DNA of 12,819 bases from contig JAEWJD010000188.1 of the NCBI GenBank assembly GCA_023386765.1, positions 1 through 12,819 of the forward strand. The letters are read 5' to 3'. This document shows positions 7,104 to 12,819 of the stretch, in pieces. Source of the DNA: Pseudomonadota bacterium (GTDB taxonomy: Bacteria > Pseudomonadota > Gammaproteobacteria > Burkholderiales > Burkholderiaceae_B). Both the position numbers and the translations under genes were made by a program. The notes under the pieces were generated by a model. It was not told the DNA's origin, did not search any database, and worked only from the letters and a program-made list of their open reading frames with translations. Within the stretch, counting starts at the first letter, position 1. Each line of letters opens with the position of its first letter.

Positions 7104-7951
7104 AACAGGACTCCAGACATAAGCAAGGCCACGGGCGCGACCGGCAGAACGGCATCCAGACGATCATAGACACCGCCATGCCCCGGCAAGAGATTGCTCG
7201 AATCCTTGCGGCCGGCGCGGCGCTTGAGCAGCGACTCGAACAGGTCGCCGACGATGGACAGTACGCCCAGCAAGGCCGAGGCGACAATGGCTGCCGCCCA
7301 GCCGCCCTGCAACAGATCATGCCCGAAGGTGCCTTCGTACTGGCCGCTGGCCAGCGTCCAGACAACGGCGCCCAGCACACCGGCGACCGCGCCGGCCTGG
7401 GTCTTGCCCGGGCTGACCTTGGGGGCCAGCTTGCGTTTGCCGAAGGCACGGCCAGCGAAGTAGGCCGCCACGTCGGCCACCCACACCAGTGCCAGGAGCG
7501 ACACGACATAGAGCGCGCCGTGCCGGATGAAAAAGAGCGCCAGCGCGGACCAGGCGGCCAGGGCGGCGAAAACGGCGAACACCGACCAGCCCAGGCTGGC
7601 GGGCTCGGCATCCGAGCGGCCGCGGAACACGGCCACCCAGGCGAAAACGATCCAGACCACGGAGACGAGCGGCACCAGGCCGCGCTGGACCCACTCCTGC
7701 GTCAGGACGGCGGCGCCCTCCCCGCTGAGCCAAAGGTCGGCCAGCCACAACATGCCTAGAAACAGCAAGGCCGACACCCCGACGGCCACGCCGCCACTGC
7801 CGCGGGGCAGCGTCAGGCGCAACCATTCCCAGGCCGCGCACGCGGCGCCCAGCGCCAGCAGTGCGACGAACCACCAGGGATTGGAACTGGCCAACGTGGC
7901 GGCCAGCACAGCCAGCAGCACAATGGCGGTAACGATACGCTGACCCAGCAT
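7100..7951 (-). CDS. cdsA: Phosphatidate cytidylyltransferase CdsA (CDP-diacylglycerol synthase)
   Basis: A 283-residue polytopic inner-membrane protein (E. coli CdsA has 285). It makes CDP-diacylglycerol from phosphatidic acid and CTP, the branch-point precursor of the main phospholipids. About eight hydrophobic segments are visible from residue 5 onward. The CdsA signature spans residues 240-266 (starting SLLKR, then KDSSNLLPGHGG, ending YDRLD) and matches the family pattern throughout. The conserved cytoplasmic motif SPGKT is at 180-184; the residues after it (QAG) differ from the WQG I recall in E. coli, a position that appears tolerant. The ATG at 7949-7951 is supported by a strong AAGGAG site 8 bases upstream. 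uppS lies 32 bases upstream, and the 3' end overlaps dxr. Confidence 0.97.
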   Translation of the reverse strand: MLGQRIVTAIVLLAVLAATLASSNPWWFVALLALGAACAAWEWLRLTLPRGSGGVAVGVSALLFLGMLWLADLWLSGEGAAVLTQEWVQRGLVPLVSVVWIVFAWVAVFRGRSDAEPASLGWSVFAVFAALAAWSALALFFIRHGALYVVSLLALVWVADVAAYFAGRAFGKRKLAPKVSPGKTQAGAVAGVLGAVVWTLASGQYEGTFGHDLLQGGWAAAIVASALLGVLSIVGDLFESLLKRRAGRKDSSNLLPGHGGVYDRLDAVLPVAPVALLMSGVLF

Positions 7952-7983
7952 GAACCCGTCTCCTTGTCGGTATCGCCAGCCGA

Positions 7984-8742
7984 TCAGCGCGCGGCGCGCA
8001 ACTGCTCGCTGGTGCGGCCGAAGCGGCGCTCGCGCCCCTGGTACCAGGCAATCGCCTCATCCAGTTGGGCTGCGCCGAAATCCGGCCAGAAAGCATCGGT
8101 GAAAAACAGCTCGGTATAGGCGAGCTGCCAGATCAGAAAATTCGAGATGCGCTGCTCTCCGCCGGTACGGATGAACAGATCCGGCTCGGGCGCCCAGGCC
8201 ATGGAGAGGTGGCGCGCCAGCCGGGCCTCATCGAGGTCCTGGGGCCGTTCGGCCAACTCTGGCTCGGCCGTCAGCAAGGCCCGCGTGGCCTGCAGGATGT
8301 CCCAGCGCCCGCCATAGTTGGCCGCCACGCTCAGATGCAAGCGATCATTGTGGCGCGTGCGCTCCTGGGCATCCTGGATGAGCGCCTGCAAGCGCGGCTC
8401 GAAGGCGCTCAGGTCGCCGATGACGTGCAGACGCACGCCCTGCTCCTGCAGCTTGTCCACCTCGCGCTCGAGCGCCTGCATGAACAACCGCATCAGCAAC
8501 GACACTTCTTCCGGCGGACGGCGCCAGTTCTCGGAACTGAAGGCGAACAGGGTCAGATAGCGAACGCCGCGTCGCCCGCAGGCCTCGACCACCCGGCGCA
8601 CTGCCTGGACTCCCTTGGCATGGCCCGCGGTGCGCGGCAGATGCCGTCGCGTGGCCCAACGGCCATTGCCATCCATGATGATGGCTACATGCTGCGGAAT
8701 CGCGGCTGCCTCGGGAATCGCCTGAGTGGAACTGGTTGCCAT
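7984..8742 (-). CDS. uppS: Undecaprenyl diphosphate synthase UppS (cis-prenyltransferase)
   Basis: A 252-residue enzyme (E. coli has 253). It condenses eight isopentenyl diphosphates onto farnesyl diphosphate to give C55 undecaprenyl diphosphate, the carrier for peptidoglycan and O-antigen units. Motifs in order: IIMDGNGRWA with the catalytic Asp at D24, the FAFSSENWRRP segment, and RTGGEQRISNF at 192-202 with E211 in the following AYTELFFTD. The ATG at 8740-8742 is preferred over an in-frame start at 8847, because that 35-residue extension is Arg-rich, non-conserved and lies in the non-coding gap. Only a weak G-rich run precedes the ATG, and a palindrome abuts it (8743-8756). It is the first gene after the terminator-like hairpins behind frr, so it probably needs its own promoter or read-through, and it leads the envelope block. 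Confidence 0.96.
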   Translation of the reverse strand: MATSSTQAIPEAAAIPQHVAIIMDGNGRWATRRHLPRTAGHAKGVQAVRRVVEACGRRGVRYLTLFAFSSENWRRPPEEVSLLMRLFMQALEREVDKLQEQGVRLHVIGDLSAFEPRLQALIQDAQERTRHNDRLHLSVAANYGGRWDILQATRALLTAEPELAERPQDLDEARLARHLSMAWAPEPDLFIRTGGEQRISNFLIWQLAYTELFFTDAFWPDFGAAQLDEAIAWYQGRERRFGRTSEQLRAAR

Positions 8743-8756
8743 GTGAAATGTTTCAC
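8743..8756. promoter_or_regulatory. Palindrome adjoining the uppS start codon
   Basis: GTGAAATGTTTCAC is a 6-bp inverted repeat with a 2-base centre that touches the uppS start codon. In the mRNA it could form a 5-bp stem with a 4-base loop exactly where the ribosome must bind, or the DNA could be an operator. The half-sites resemble those of the ParB site parS (TGTTTCACGTGAAACA) but are turned the other way round, so it is not parS. Confidence 0.35.
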
Positions 8757-8987
8757 GCCCCGTTTTTCCACGGAAGCATGCAAGATGGCCGCAAATGCTA
8801 GCCTGCGGCAAGGCCGGCCTCGGCCGTAAAACCAAACGCCGCCGCAACTTCTGCCACCTGGTTAAGCGGACAGCGGCGCGGCGGCGCCAAGAATCTGCGC
8901 CTGACCCGGCTTGCGGCTGGCTTTGCCTTTTAAAAGCGAAGCCCTGGCTGCAAAACAGGCCGGACGCCTGAAAAACCCATCGTCCAT
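8757..8987. other. Non-coding gap between uppS and frr
   Basis: Together with its flanking palindrome and hairpin this gap is 292 bases long, the largest between two genes in the window. No frame has a protein resembling a known family. It holds a small hairpin with T tracts (8951-8975) and an imperfect inverted repeat around CTTTTAAAAG (8918-8942). I saw no convincing -10/-35 pair for uppS on the minus strand, although its position makes a promoter likely. Confidence 0.5.
8951..8975 (-). terminator. Small second terminator-like hairpin downstream of frr
   Basis: Read on the minus strand this is TTTTT, then CAGGC, a 5-base loop GTCCG, GCCTG and TTTT (stem arms at plus coordinates 8966-8970 and 8956-8960). 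A 5-bp GC-rich stem followed by four T's is a minimal rho-independent terminator. T runs on both sides would let it work in either direction. It backs up the larger hairpin just upstream in the transcript. Confidence 0.45.
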
Positions 8988-9034
8988 GAAAATCCGCTGC
9001 GGCGCAAATTTTTTTGCACCGCAGCGGGATTTTC
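8988..9034 (-). terminator. Long hairpin directly after frr (probable transcription terminator)
   Basis: Two arms of about 21 bases (8988-9008 and 9013-9034) pair over nearly their whole length, with one mismatch (near 9003/9018) and one extra G in the right arm, around a loop of four T's. The GC core GCTGCGG/CCGCAGC is flanked by A/T blocks that also pair (GAAAATC with GATTTTC). The hairpin begins at the very next base after the frr stop codon. The T-rich 3' side on the minus strand and the A/T symmetry suit a bidirectional rho-independent terminator closing the rpsB-tsf-pyrH-frr group. Confidence 0.75.
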
Positions 9035-9595
9035 TCAGACAGTCATGATTTCCGCTTCTTTCTGCGTCACCATCTTGTCAATATCGGTAACAGCGCGGTC
9101 GGTCAGCTTCTGGACCTCATCCTGGCCACGACGCTCGTCGTCTTCAGAGATGGTCTTGTCCTTGACCAGCTTCTTCAGGCCTTCGTTGGCTTCACGGCGC
9201 AGGTTGCGCACCGCCACCTTGGCGTCCTCGCCTTCGCTCTTGACCACTTTGGTCAGGTCGCGGCGACGCTCTTCGGTCAGCGCCGGCATCGGCACGCGCA
9301 GGGTGTCGCCCATCGAGATGGGGTTCAGACCCAGGTCCGATTCACGGATGGCCTTTTCGATCGGGCCGGCCATCTGTTTTTCGTAGGGCTGCACGCTGAT
9401 GGTGCGGGCATCGATGAGGTTGAGGTTGGCAACCTGGCTGACCGGCACCGGCGAACCGTAATAGTCCACCAGCACATGATCCAGGATACCGGCGTGGGCA
9501 CGACCGGTGCGGATCTTGGACAGGTTGGTCTTGAGCGTTTCCAGGGACTTGCTCATCCTGGTCTCGGCCGAATTACGAATGTCTGCGACGCTCAT
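9035..9595 (-). CDS. frr: Ribosome recycling factor Frr
   Basis: A 186-residue protein (E. coli has 185). With EF-G it splits post-termination ribosomes, freeing subunits and mRNA in the cytoplasm. The family hallmarks are intact: an N-terminal helix, the conserved KIRTGRAHAGILDHV segment at about 27-41, the domain II strands around VDYYGSPVPVSQVANL and PMPALTEERR, and a long charged C-terminal helix ending DKMVTQKEAEIMTV. Its fold mimics a tRNA shape. The ATG at 9593-9595 has an AGAGGA site about 6 bases upstream that begins right after the pyrH stop. The 14-base gap to pyrH implies co-transcription and probably coupling. A strong hairpin follows the stop codon at once. Confidence 0.98.
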   Translation of the reverse strand: MSVADIRNSAETRMSKSLETLKTNLSKIRTGRAHAGILDHVLVDYYGSPVPVSQVANLNLIDARTISVQPYEKQMAGPIEKAIRESDLGLNPISMGDTLRVPMPALTEERRRDLTKVVKSEGEDAKVAVRNLRREANEGLKKLVKDKTISEDDERRGQDEVQKLTDRAVTDIDKMVTQKEAEIMTV

Positions 9596-9609
9596 GGATT
9601 TTCCTCTTC

Positions 9610-10326
9610 TTAAACGTGCACCAAGGTGCCTTCGTCCTCACCCGAGAGCACCCGCTTGAGCGCGCCGGACTTATTGATCGAAAACACTTTGATGGGCAAT
9701 TTCTGGTCGCGGCACAGCGCAAAGGCAGTGGCGTCCATGACTTCGAGGCGGCGCACGATGGCCTCGTCAAAACTAATGCGCGAGTAGCGCGTCGCCGTCG
9801 GGTCCTTGTTGGGATCCGCGCTGTAGATGCCGTCGACCTTGGTGGCCTTGAGCACGATTTCGGCGCCGATCTCGGCGCCACGCAGGGCGGCAGCCGTATC
9901 CGTCGTGAAGAACGGATTGCCAGTGCCCGCGGCGAAAATGACCACTTTGCCCTCTTCGAGGTAGCGCAGGGTCTTGGGACGAATATAGGGTTCGACAACT
10001 TGATCGATGTTCAACGCCGACTGCACCCGCGTGTCCACCCCTTTGTGCTTGAGGGCGTCCTGCAGGGCCAGCGCGTTCATGATCGTGGCCAGCATTCCCA
10101 TGTAGTCCGCCGTCGCGCGGTCCATGCCTTGCGCGCCCGGGGCCACGCCACGGAAAATATTGCCACCACCGATGACGATGGCCAGCTCAACGCCCATGGC
10201 GGCGACTTCGGCGATCTCATCGGTCATGCGGACGATGGTGGAGCGATTGATGCCAAAGGCATCGTCGCCCATCAGCGCCTCGCCGGAAAGTTTGAGAAGA
10301 ACCCGTTTATACGATCTGCTGCTCAT
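9610..10326 (-). CDS. pyrH: Uridylate kinase PyrH (UMP kinase)
   Basis: A 238-residue cytoplasmic enzyme of the amino acid kinase fold (E. coli has 241). It phosphorylates UMP to UDP, is typically hexameric and is regulated by GTP and UTP. Motifs: KLSGEALMG at 12-20, the glycine loop GGGNIFRG at 53-60, the nucleotide-site segment DYMGMLATIMNALALQ from 74, then GTGNPFFTTD and the ATP-binding ATKVDGIYSADP. The ATG at 10324-10326 begins MSSRSYKRVLLKLSG, the normal family N-terminus, with a GGGA element 8 bases upstream. A reading from 10368 would add 14 residues running back to the hairpin behind tsf, and is rejected. A hairpin with a T-rich tail lies between tsf and pyrH, so pyrH may rely partly on read-through or its own promoter. 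Confidence 0.97.
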   Translation of the reverse strand: MSSRSYKRVLLKLSGEALMGDDAFGINRSTIVRMTDEIAEVAAMGVELAIVIGGGNIFRGVAPGAQGMDRATADYMGMLATIMNALALQDALKHKGVDTRVQSALNIDQVVEPYIRPKTLRYLEEGKVVIFAAGTGNPFFTTDTAAALRGAEIGAEIVLKATKVDGIYSADPNKDPTATRYSRISFDEAIVRRLEVMDATAFALCRDQKLPIKVFSINKSGALKRVLSGEDEGTLVHV

Positions 10327-10365
10327 AGGTGATATCCCGAGAAACGATCCGACGAAAGTGTAAGA

Positions 10366-10412
10366 CAAGAAACGGGCCGGTCACAGGGGATTTTGCCCCG
10401 CTGCACCGGCCC
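10366..10412 (-). terminator. Nested hairpin with T-rich tail between tsf and pyrH
   Basis: An outer 8-bp perfect stem (GGGCCGGT at 10374-10381, ACCGGCCC at 10405-10412) encloses an inner 4-bp stem (GGGG at 10386-10389, CCCC at 10396-10399). On the minus-strand transcript the outer stem is followed by GTTTCTTGTC, a moderate U tract. This is a good rho-independent terminator or attenuator candidate lying 18 bases after the tsf stop. It probably lets only part of the rpsB-tsf transcription continue into pyrH. Confidence 0.65.
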
Positions 10413-10430
10413 ACAGGCTCGATTGACGCG

Positions 10431-11306
10431 TCAGGCCTGGCCAACGGCCGCGGCGACTTCAGCGGCGAAATCGGTGGTCTTCTTCTCGATGCCTTCACCA
10501 ACGACGTACAGGACGAACTGCGAGATCGAAGCGCCCTTTTCCTTGAGCATCTGCTCAACCGTTTGCTTATCGTTCTTGACGAAGGGCTGCGACAGCAGCG
10601 TGACTTCCTTCAGGAACTTCTGCACCGAACCGTCAACCATCTTGGCGACGATCTCGGCCGGCTTGCCCGATTCAGCAGCCTTCTGGGCGGCAACCGAACG
10701 CTCGGCTTCGATGTCGGCGGCAGGCACGCCGTCGGCATTCAGGGCCTTGGGCTTGGTGGCAGCGATGTGCATCGCCAGGTCCTTGCCCACTTCCTCAGCA
10801 CCGGCGTATTCGACCAGCACGCCGATACGGCCGCCGTGCAGGTAGCTGGCCAGCGAGTTCGGGGTCTCGATGCGCTGGAAGCGGCGGATCGAGATGTTCT
10901 CACCGATCTTGCCGACCAGGGCGGTACGGACCGTGTCGACGGTGCCTTCGCCGAACGCCAGTTCGGACAGGGCGGCCACGTCGGCCGGGTTCTTGGCAGC
11001 AACCAGTTCAGCCAGCTTGCTGACGAACTCGATGAAGTCCGGGTTCTTGGCAACGAAGTCGGTTTCGCAGTTCACTTCGATGACGGCACCTTGCTTGCCG
11101 TCGGCGGCGATGAACAGGCCGACCAGGCCTTCGGCGGTCACGCGCGTAGCGGCCTTGCTGGCCTTGTTGCCCAGCTTGACGCGCAGGATTTCTTCGGCAC
11201 GGGCCAGATCGCCGTCAGCTTCGGTCAGCGCTTTCTTGCACTCCATCATGGGTGCGTCGGTCTTCTCGCGCAGTTCCTTGACCAGGGCAGCGGTAATTTC
11301 AGCCAT
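10431..11306 (-). CDS. tsf: Translation elongation factor Ts (EF-Ts)
   Basis: A 291-residue protein (E. coli has 283). EF-Ts is the nucleotide-exchange factor that releases GDP from EF-Tu in the cytoplasm. The N-terminal UBA-like module (about 3-45) includes ELREKTDAPMMECKKAL. The core domain contains TDFVAKN at 82-88, the motif that contacts the EF-Tu G domain. The C-terminal part keeps the VDGSVQKFLKEVTLLSQPFVK segment, given here in part, which precedes the coiled-coil region. The ATG at 11304-11306 has a GGAG site 5 bases upstream. It lies 160 bases downstream of rpsB, across a strongly structured spacer, which is the usual bacterial rpsB-tsf pairing. Confidence 0.98.
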   Translation of the reverse strand: MAEITAALVKELREKTDAPMMECKKALTEADGDLARAEEILRVKLGNKASKAATRVTAEGLVGLFIAADGKQGAVIEVNCETDFVAKNPDFIEFVSKLAELVAAKNPADVAALSELAFGEGTVDTVRTALVGKIGENISIRRFQRIETPNSLASYLHGGRIGVLVEYAGAEEVGKDLAMHIAATKPKALNADGVPAADIEAERSVAAQKAAESGKPAEIVAKMVDGSVQKFLKEVTLLSQPFVKNDKQTVEQMLKEKGASISQFVLYVVGEGIEKKTTDFAAEVAAAVGQA

Positions 11307-11372
11307 GTTTGCTCCAATTCGCTAAGACATGCCCCGGATAGCACCGGGACATCGGTTTGATTCTTTGAGACA

Positions 11373-11452
11373 CCCTGCAGGCAGCGGGAAGCCGCCCGCA
11401 GGGTCAGAGGCGGGAGCCCGCCTCGGCGTGGGCGCCGCCGGATGACCGGCGG
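11373..11452 (-). repeat. Three tandem hairpins in the rpsB-tsf spacer
   Basis: In transcription order: CCGCCGG/CCGGCGG (11435-11441 with 11446-11452, loop of 4); GAGGCGG/CCGCCTC (11407-11413 with 11418-11424, loop of 4); and a longer composite stem from CCCTGC (11373-11378) to GCAGGG (11398-11403) containing an inner GCGG/CCGC. None is followed by a clear U tract. Together they fill about half of the 160-base spacer. They could set the S2 to EF-Ts ratio through pausing, partial termination or RNase protection. Confidence 0.5.
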
Positions 11453-11466
11453 GCCGGACCAGCCTA

Positions 11467-12213
11467 TCAGGCCTGGTCTTCCTGCACTTCGACGAACTCT
11501 TCGGCTTCGGTGATTTCTTCCACCAGACCGTTCAGGCTCTGCTCGCGGCCTTCCAGCACGGCGTCGGCGATGCCCTTGGCATACAGCGCGATGGCACGGG
11601 CCGAGTCGTCGTTGCCGGGGATGACGTAGTCAACGCCGTCGGGCGAGTGGTTGGTATCGACCACGGCCACGACCGGGATGCCCAGCGTGCGGGCTTCGGC
11701 CACGGCAATCTTGTGGTAGCCGACGTCGATCACGAACAGGGCGTCGGGCAGGCCGGGCATGTCCTTGATACCGCCGATGGACTTGTTCAGCTTGTCCAGC
11801 TCGCGTTGGAACAGCAGGCCTTCCTTCTTGGTCAGGCGCTCGACGCTGCCGTCGGCAACCATGACTTCCATGTCCTTCAGGCGCTTGATCGAGCTCTTGA
11901 CCGTCTTGAAGTTGGTCAGCATGCCGCCGAGCCAACGGGCGTCGACGAAGGGCATGCCGCAGCGCTCGGCTTCGGCAGCAACCAGTTCACGGGCAGCGCG
12001 CTTGGTGCCGACGAACAGGATGTTGCCGTTGCGGGCAGCGATCTGCTTGGCGAACTTGGCGGCTTCCTGGAACTTGGCGACCGTCTGTTCCAGGTTGATG
12101 ATGTGAATCTTGTTGCGGTGACCGAAGATGTAGGGAGCCATCTTCGGGTTCCAGTAACGGGTCTGGTGACCAAAGTGGACACCGGCTTCGAGCATTTCAC
12201 GCATAAGGGACAT
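11467..12213 (-). CDS. rpsB: 30S ribosomal protein S2
   Basis: A 248-residue small-subunit protein (E. coli S2 has 241) that binds late at the head-body junction of the 30S subunit near S1. The signature segments are intact: MREMLEAGVHFGHQTRYWNP at the start, then FGHRNKIHIINLEQT, FVGTKRAAREL, the RWLGGMLTNFKT box and DTNHSPDGVDYVIPGNDDS. The C-terminal tail is acidic, ending EEFVEVQEDQA, as in other betaproteobacterial S2 proteins I recall. The ATG at 12211-12213 has a GGAG site 6 bases upstream. In E. coli, S2 represses its own rpsB-tsf mRNA through the leader; the long leader here could serve the same role, but that is inference. Confidence 0.99.
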   Translation of the reverse strand: MSLMREMLEAGVHFGHQTRYWNPKMAPYIFGHRNKIHIINLEQTVAKFQEAAKFAKQIAARNGNILFVGTKRAARELVAAEAERCGMPFVDARWLGGMLTNFKTVKSSIKRLKDMEVMVADGSVERLTKKEGLLFQRELDKLNKSIGGIKDMPGLPDALFVIDVGYHKIAVAEARTLGIPVVAVVDTNHSPDGVDYVIPGNDDSARAIALYAKGIADAVLEGREQSLNGLVEEITEAEEFVEVQEDQA

Positions 12214-12290
12214 AACTATCTCCGAGGGTTGGGTCTTGCATCAAGCCTGCACCGTCATTGCGGCACCCTGGGTGGTTTGACACGCGATTA

Positions 12291-12311
12291 CCTGCCGGCA
12301 TACCCGGCAGG
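12291..12311 (-). promoter_or_regulatory. Stem-loop in the rpsB leader
   Basis: A perfect 8-bp stem (CCTGCCGG at 12291-12298, CCGGCAGG at 12304-12311) with a 5-base loop sits about 78 bases ahead of the rpsB start codon on the transcript. It has no T tract, so it is unlikely to terminate. Its position fits an mRNA leader structure, possibly part of S2 feedback control, which I cannot confirm by homology. Confidence 0.4.
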
Positions 12312-12529
12312 GGTAGAAACAGAAACGGGCCGGCCGATCGCAACACGCCGATATTGCGCTCGCGACAAACCCAGACGACCGTCGTGGTGCAAGACCACGG
12401 CGAATCTCGGCCGTTTTGTTGGCGACGGAATCCGGCTGCCCGCATCAGGGCCCGGGGCATTTCTCAAGCGCAGCCCGAAGGATCCGCGAGAACTTAAACC
12501 GGGCGCCCACACCGCGCCTGCACCGCCGC

Positions 12530-12558
12530 TCTAAAACGTGATCGAGATCGCTTGTGAA
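12530..12558 (-). promoter_or_regulatory. Candidate sigma-70 type promoter for rpsB
   Basis: On the minus strand TTCACA (12553-12558, five of six matches to TTGACA) is followed after 17 bases by TTTAGA (12530-12535, three of six matches to TATAAT). Transcription would begin near 12523, giving a leader of about 310 bases. The -35 box and spacing are good and the -10 box is weak. It is the best pair I found upstream of rpsB. Confidence 0.3.
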
Positions 12559-12819
12559 GACGTGCCTGGACAGCCTACCGGCCATACCTTCGCGCCGCAT
12601 CCACCGCGCCCGATTTCTGCTTTACTGCTTTCTTGCCTGAAACATCATCCTTGCAGCCCGGTGAATCGAGCCAGCCCTTCATATCGTGAGCAATCGGCAG
12701 ATAGCGGCGGCGCCCGGCCCTGTCATGTCTGGAACCCTGGCCGCGCAAGCTGCCCGGACTCTCGATTGCAACCCCCGCCGTTCCTTCGCAACGACGGCGC
12801 TCGCGCCTGAGCACCCGGC

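Larger units (their letters stand above)
12214..12819. other. Gene-free region upstream of rpsB (leader and promoter region)
   Basis: In about 606 bases I see no frame with family resemblance. Short frames on both strands (for example 12538-12810 plus and 12575-12814 minus) have compositions typical of chance GC-rich readings. The region holds an 8-bp stem-loop at 12291-12311, a 6-bp stem-loop at 12383-12399 and one fair promoter candidate at 12530-12558. A divergent gene may begin to the right of the window. In relatives I recall map there, but no start of it is visible. Confidence 0.6.

Noticed and set aside
8743..8756. A parS (ParB-binding) site at the uppS start
   Set aside because: Only half-site letters are shared; the two halves are arranged in the opposite order to the parS palindrome.
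8743..8847. N-terminal extension of UppS by 35 residues
   Set aside because: The extension is Arg-rich, not part of the family, and crosses the palindrome in the gap; starting at 8742 gives the usual length.
8850..8872. Possible sigma-54 promoter (TGGCAGAAGTTGC) upstream of uppS
   Set aside because: The GG-to-GC spacing is two bases too short for a sigma-54 site.
12277..12304. Plus-strand promoter with a perfect TTGACA (12277-12282)
   Set aside because: The only -10 candidate at workable spacing (CATACC) is poor, it overlaps the leader stem-loop, and no plus-strand gene follows in the window.
12538..12814. Small frames of 90 (plus) and 79 (minus) codons in the region upstream of rpsB
   Set aside because: They overlap each other on opposite strands, lack convincing ribosome sites and family resemblance, and have chance-like composition.

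Overview
This window is a conserved housekeeping region of a GC-rich betaproteobacterium. Protein sequence and gene order point to an Alcaligenaceae member of the Bordetella/Achromobacter type. That assignment rests on recalled family sequences, not on a search. Every recognisable gene is on the minus strand. In transcription order (right to left) they are rpsB, tsf, pyrH, frr, uppS, cdsA, dxr, rseP, bamA, skp, lpxD and the first 28 codons of fabZ, which runs off the left edge.

Layout. Positions 12214-12819 form a gene-free stretch holding the rpsB leader and probably its promoter. Positions 9035-12213 carry translation and nucleotide genes: ribosomal protein S2, EF-Ts, UMP kinase and ribosome recycling factor. 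A very long hairpin directly after the frr stop codon (8988-9034), followed by a smaller hairpin flanked by T tracts, looks like the end of this first transcription unit. After a non-coding gap of about 290 bases the envelope block starts: uppS (undecaprenyl-PP synthase), cdsA (CDP-diacylglycerol synthase), dxr (first committed step of MEP isoprenoid synthesis), rseP (site-2 protease), bamA (outer-membrane protein assembly), skp (periplasmic chaperone), lpxD (lipid A acyltransferase) and fabZ (acyl-ACP dehydratase).

How the genes work together. Dxr supplies isoprenoid precursors and UppS turns them into the C55 lipid carrier for cell-wall and O-antigen building. CdsA feeds phospholipid synthesis. 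FabZ and LpxD divide 3-hydroxyacyl-ACP between phospholipid and lipid A. Skp and BamA deliver and insert outer-membrane proteins. RseP belongs to the envelope-stress relay that, in other proteobacteria, senses failure of that process. The block therefore couples synthesis of both membranes with protein traffic to the outer one.

I found no mobile element, CRISPR array, tRNA, rRNA or unknown system. The points worth a second look are small ones: a TTG start for dxr overlapping the cdsA stop, a cysteine pair in an unusual BamA loop, a palindrome abutting the uppS start codon, and structured hairpins in several intergenic gaps. Long open frames on the plus strand opposite bamA, rseP, dxr and lpxD are shadows of high GC content.
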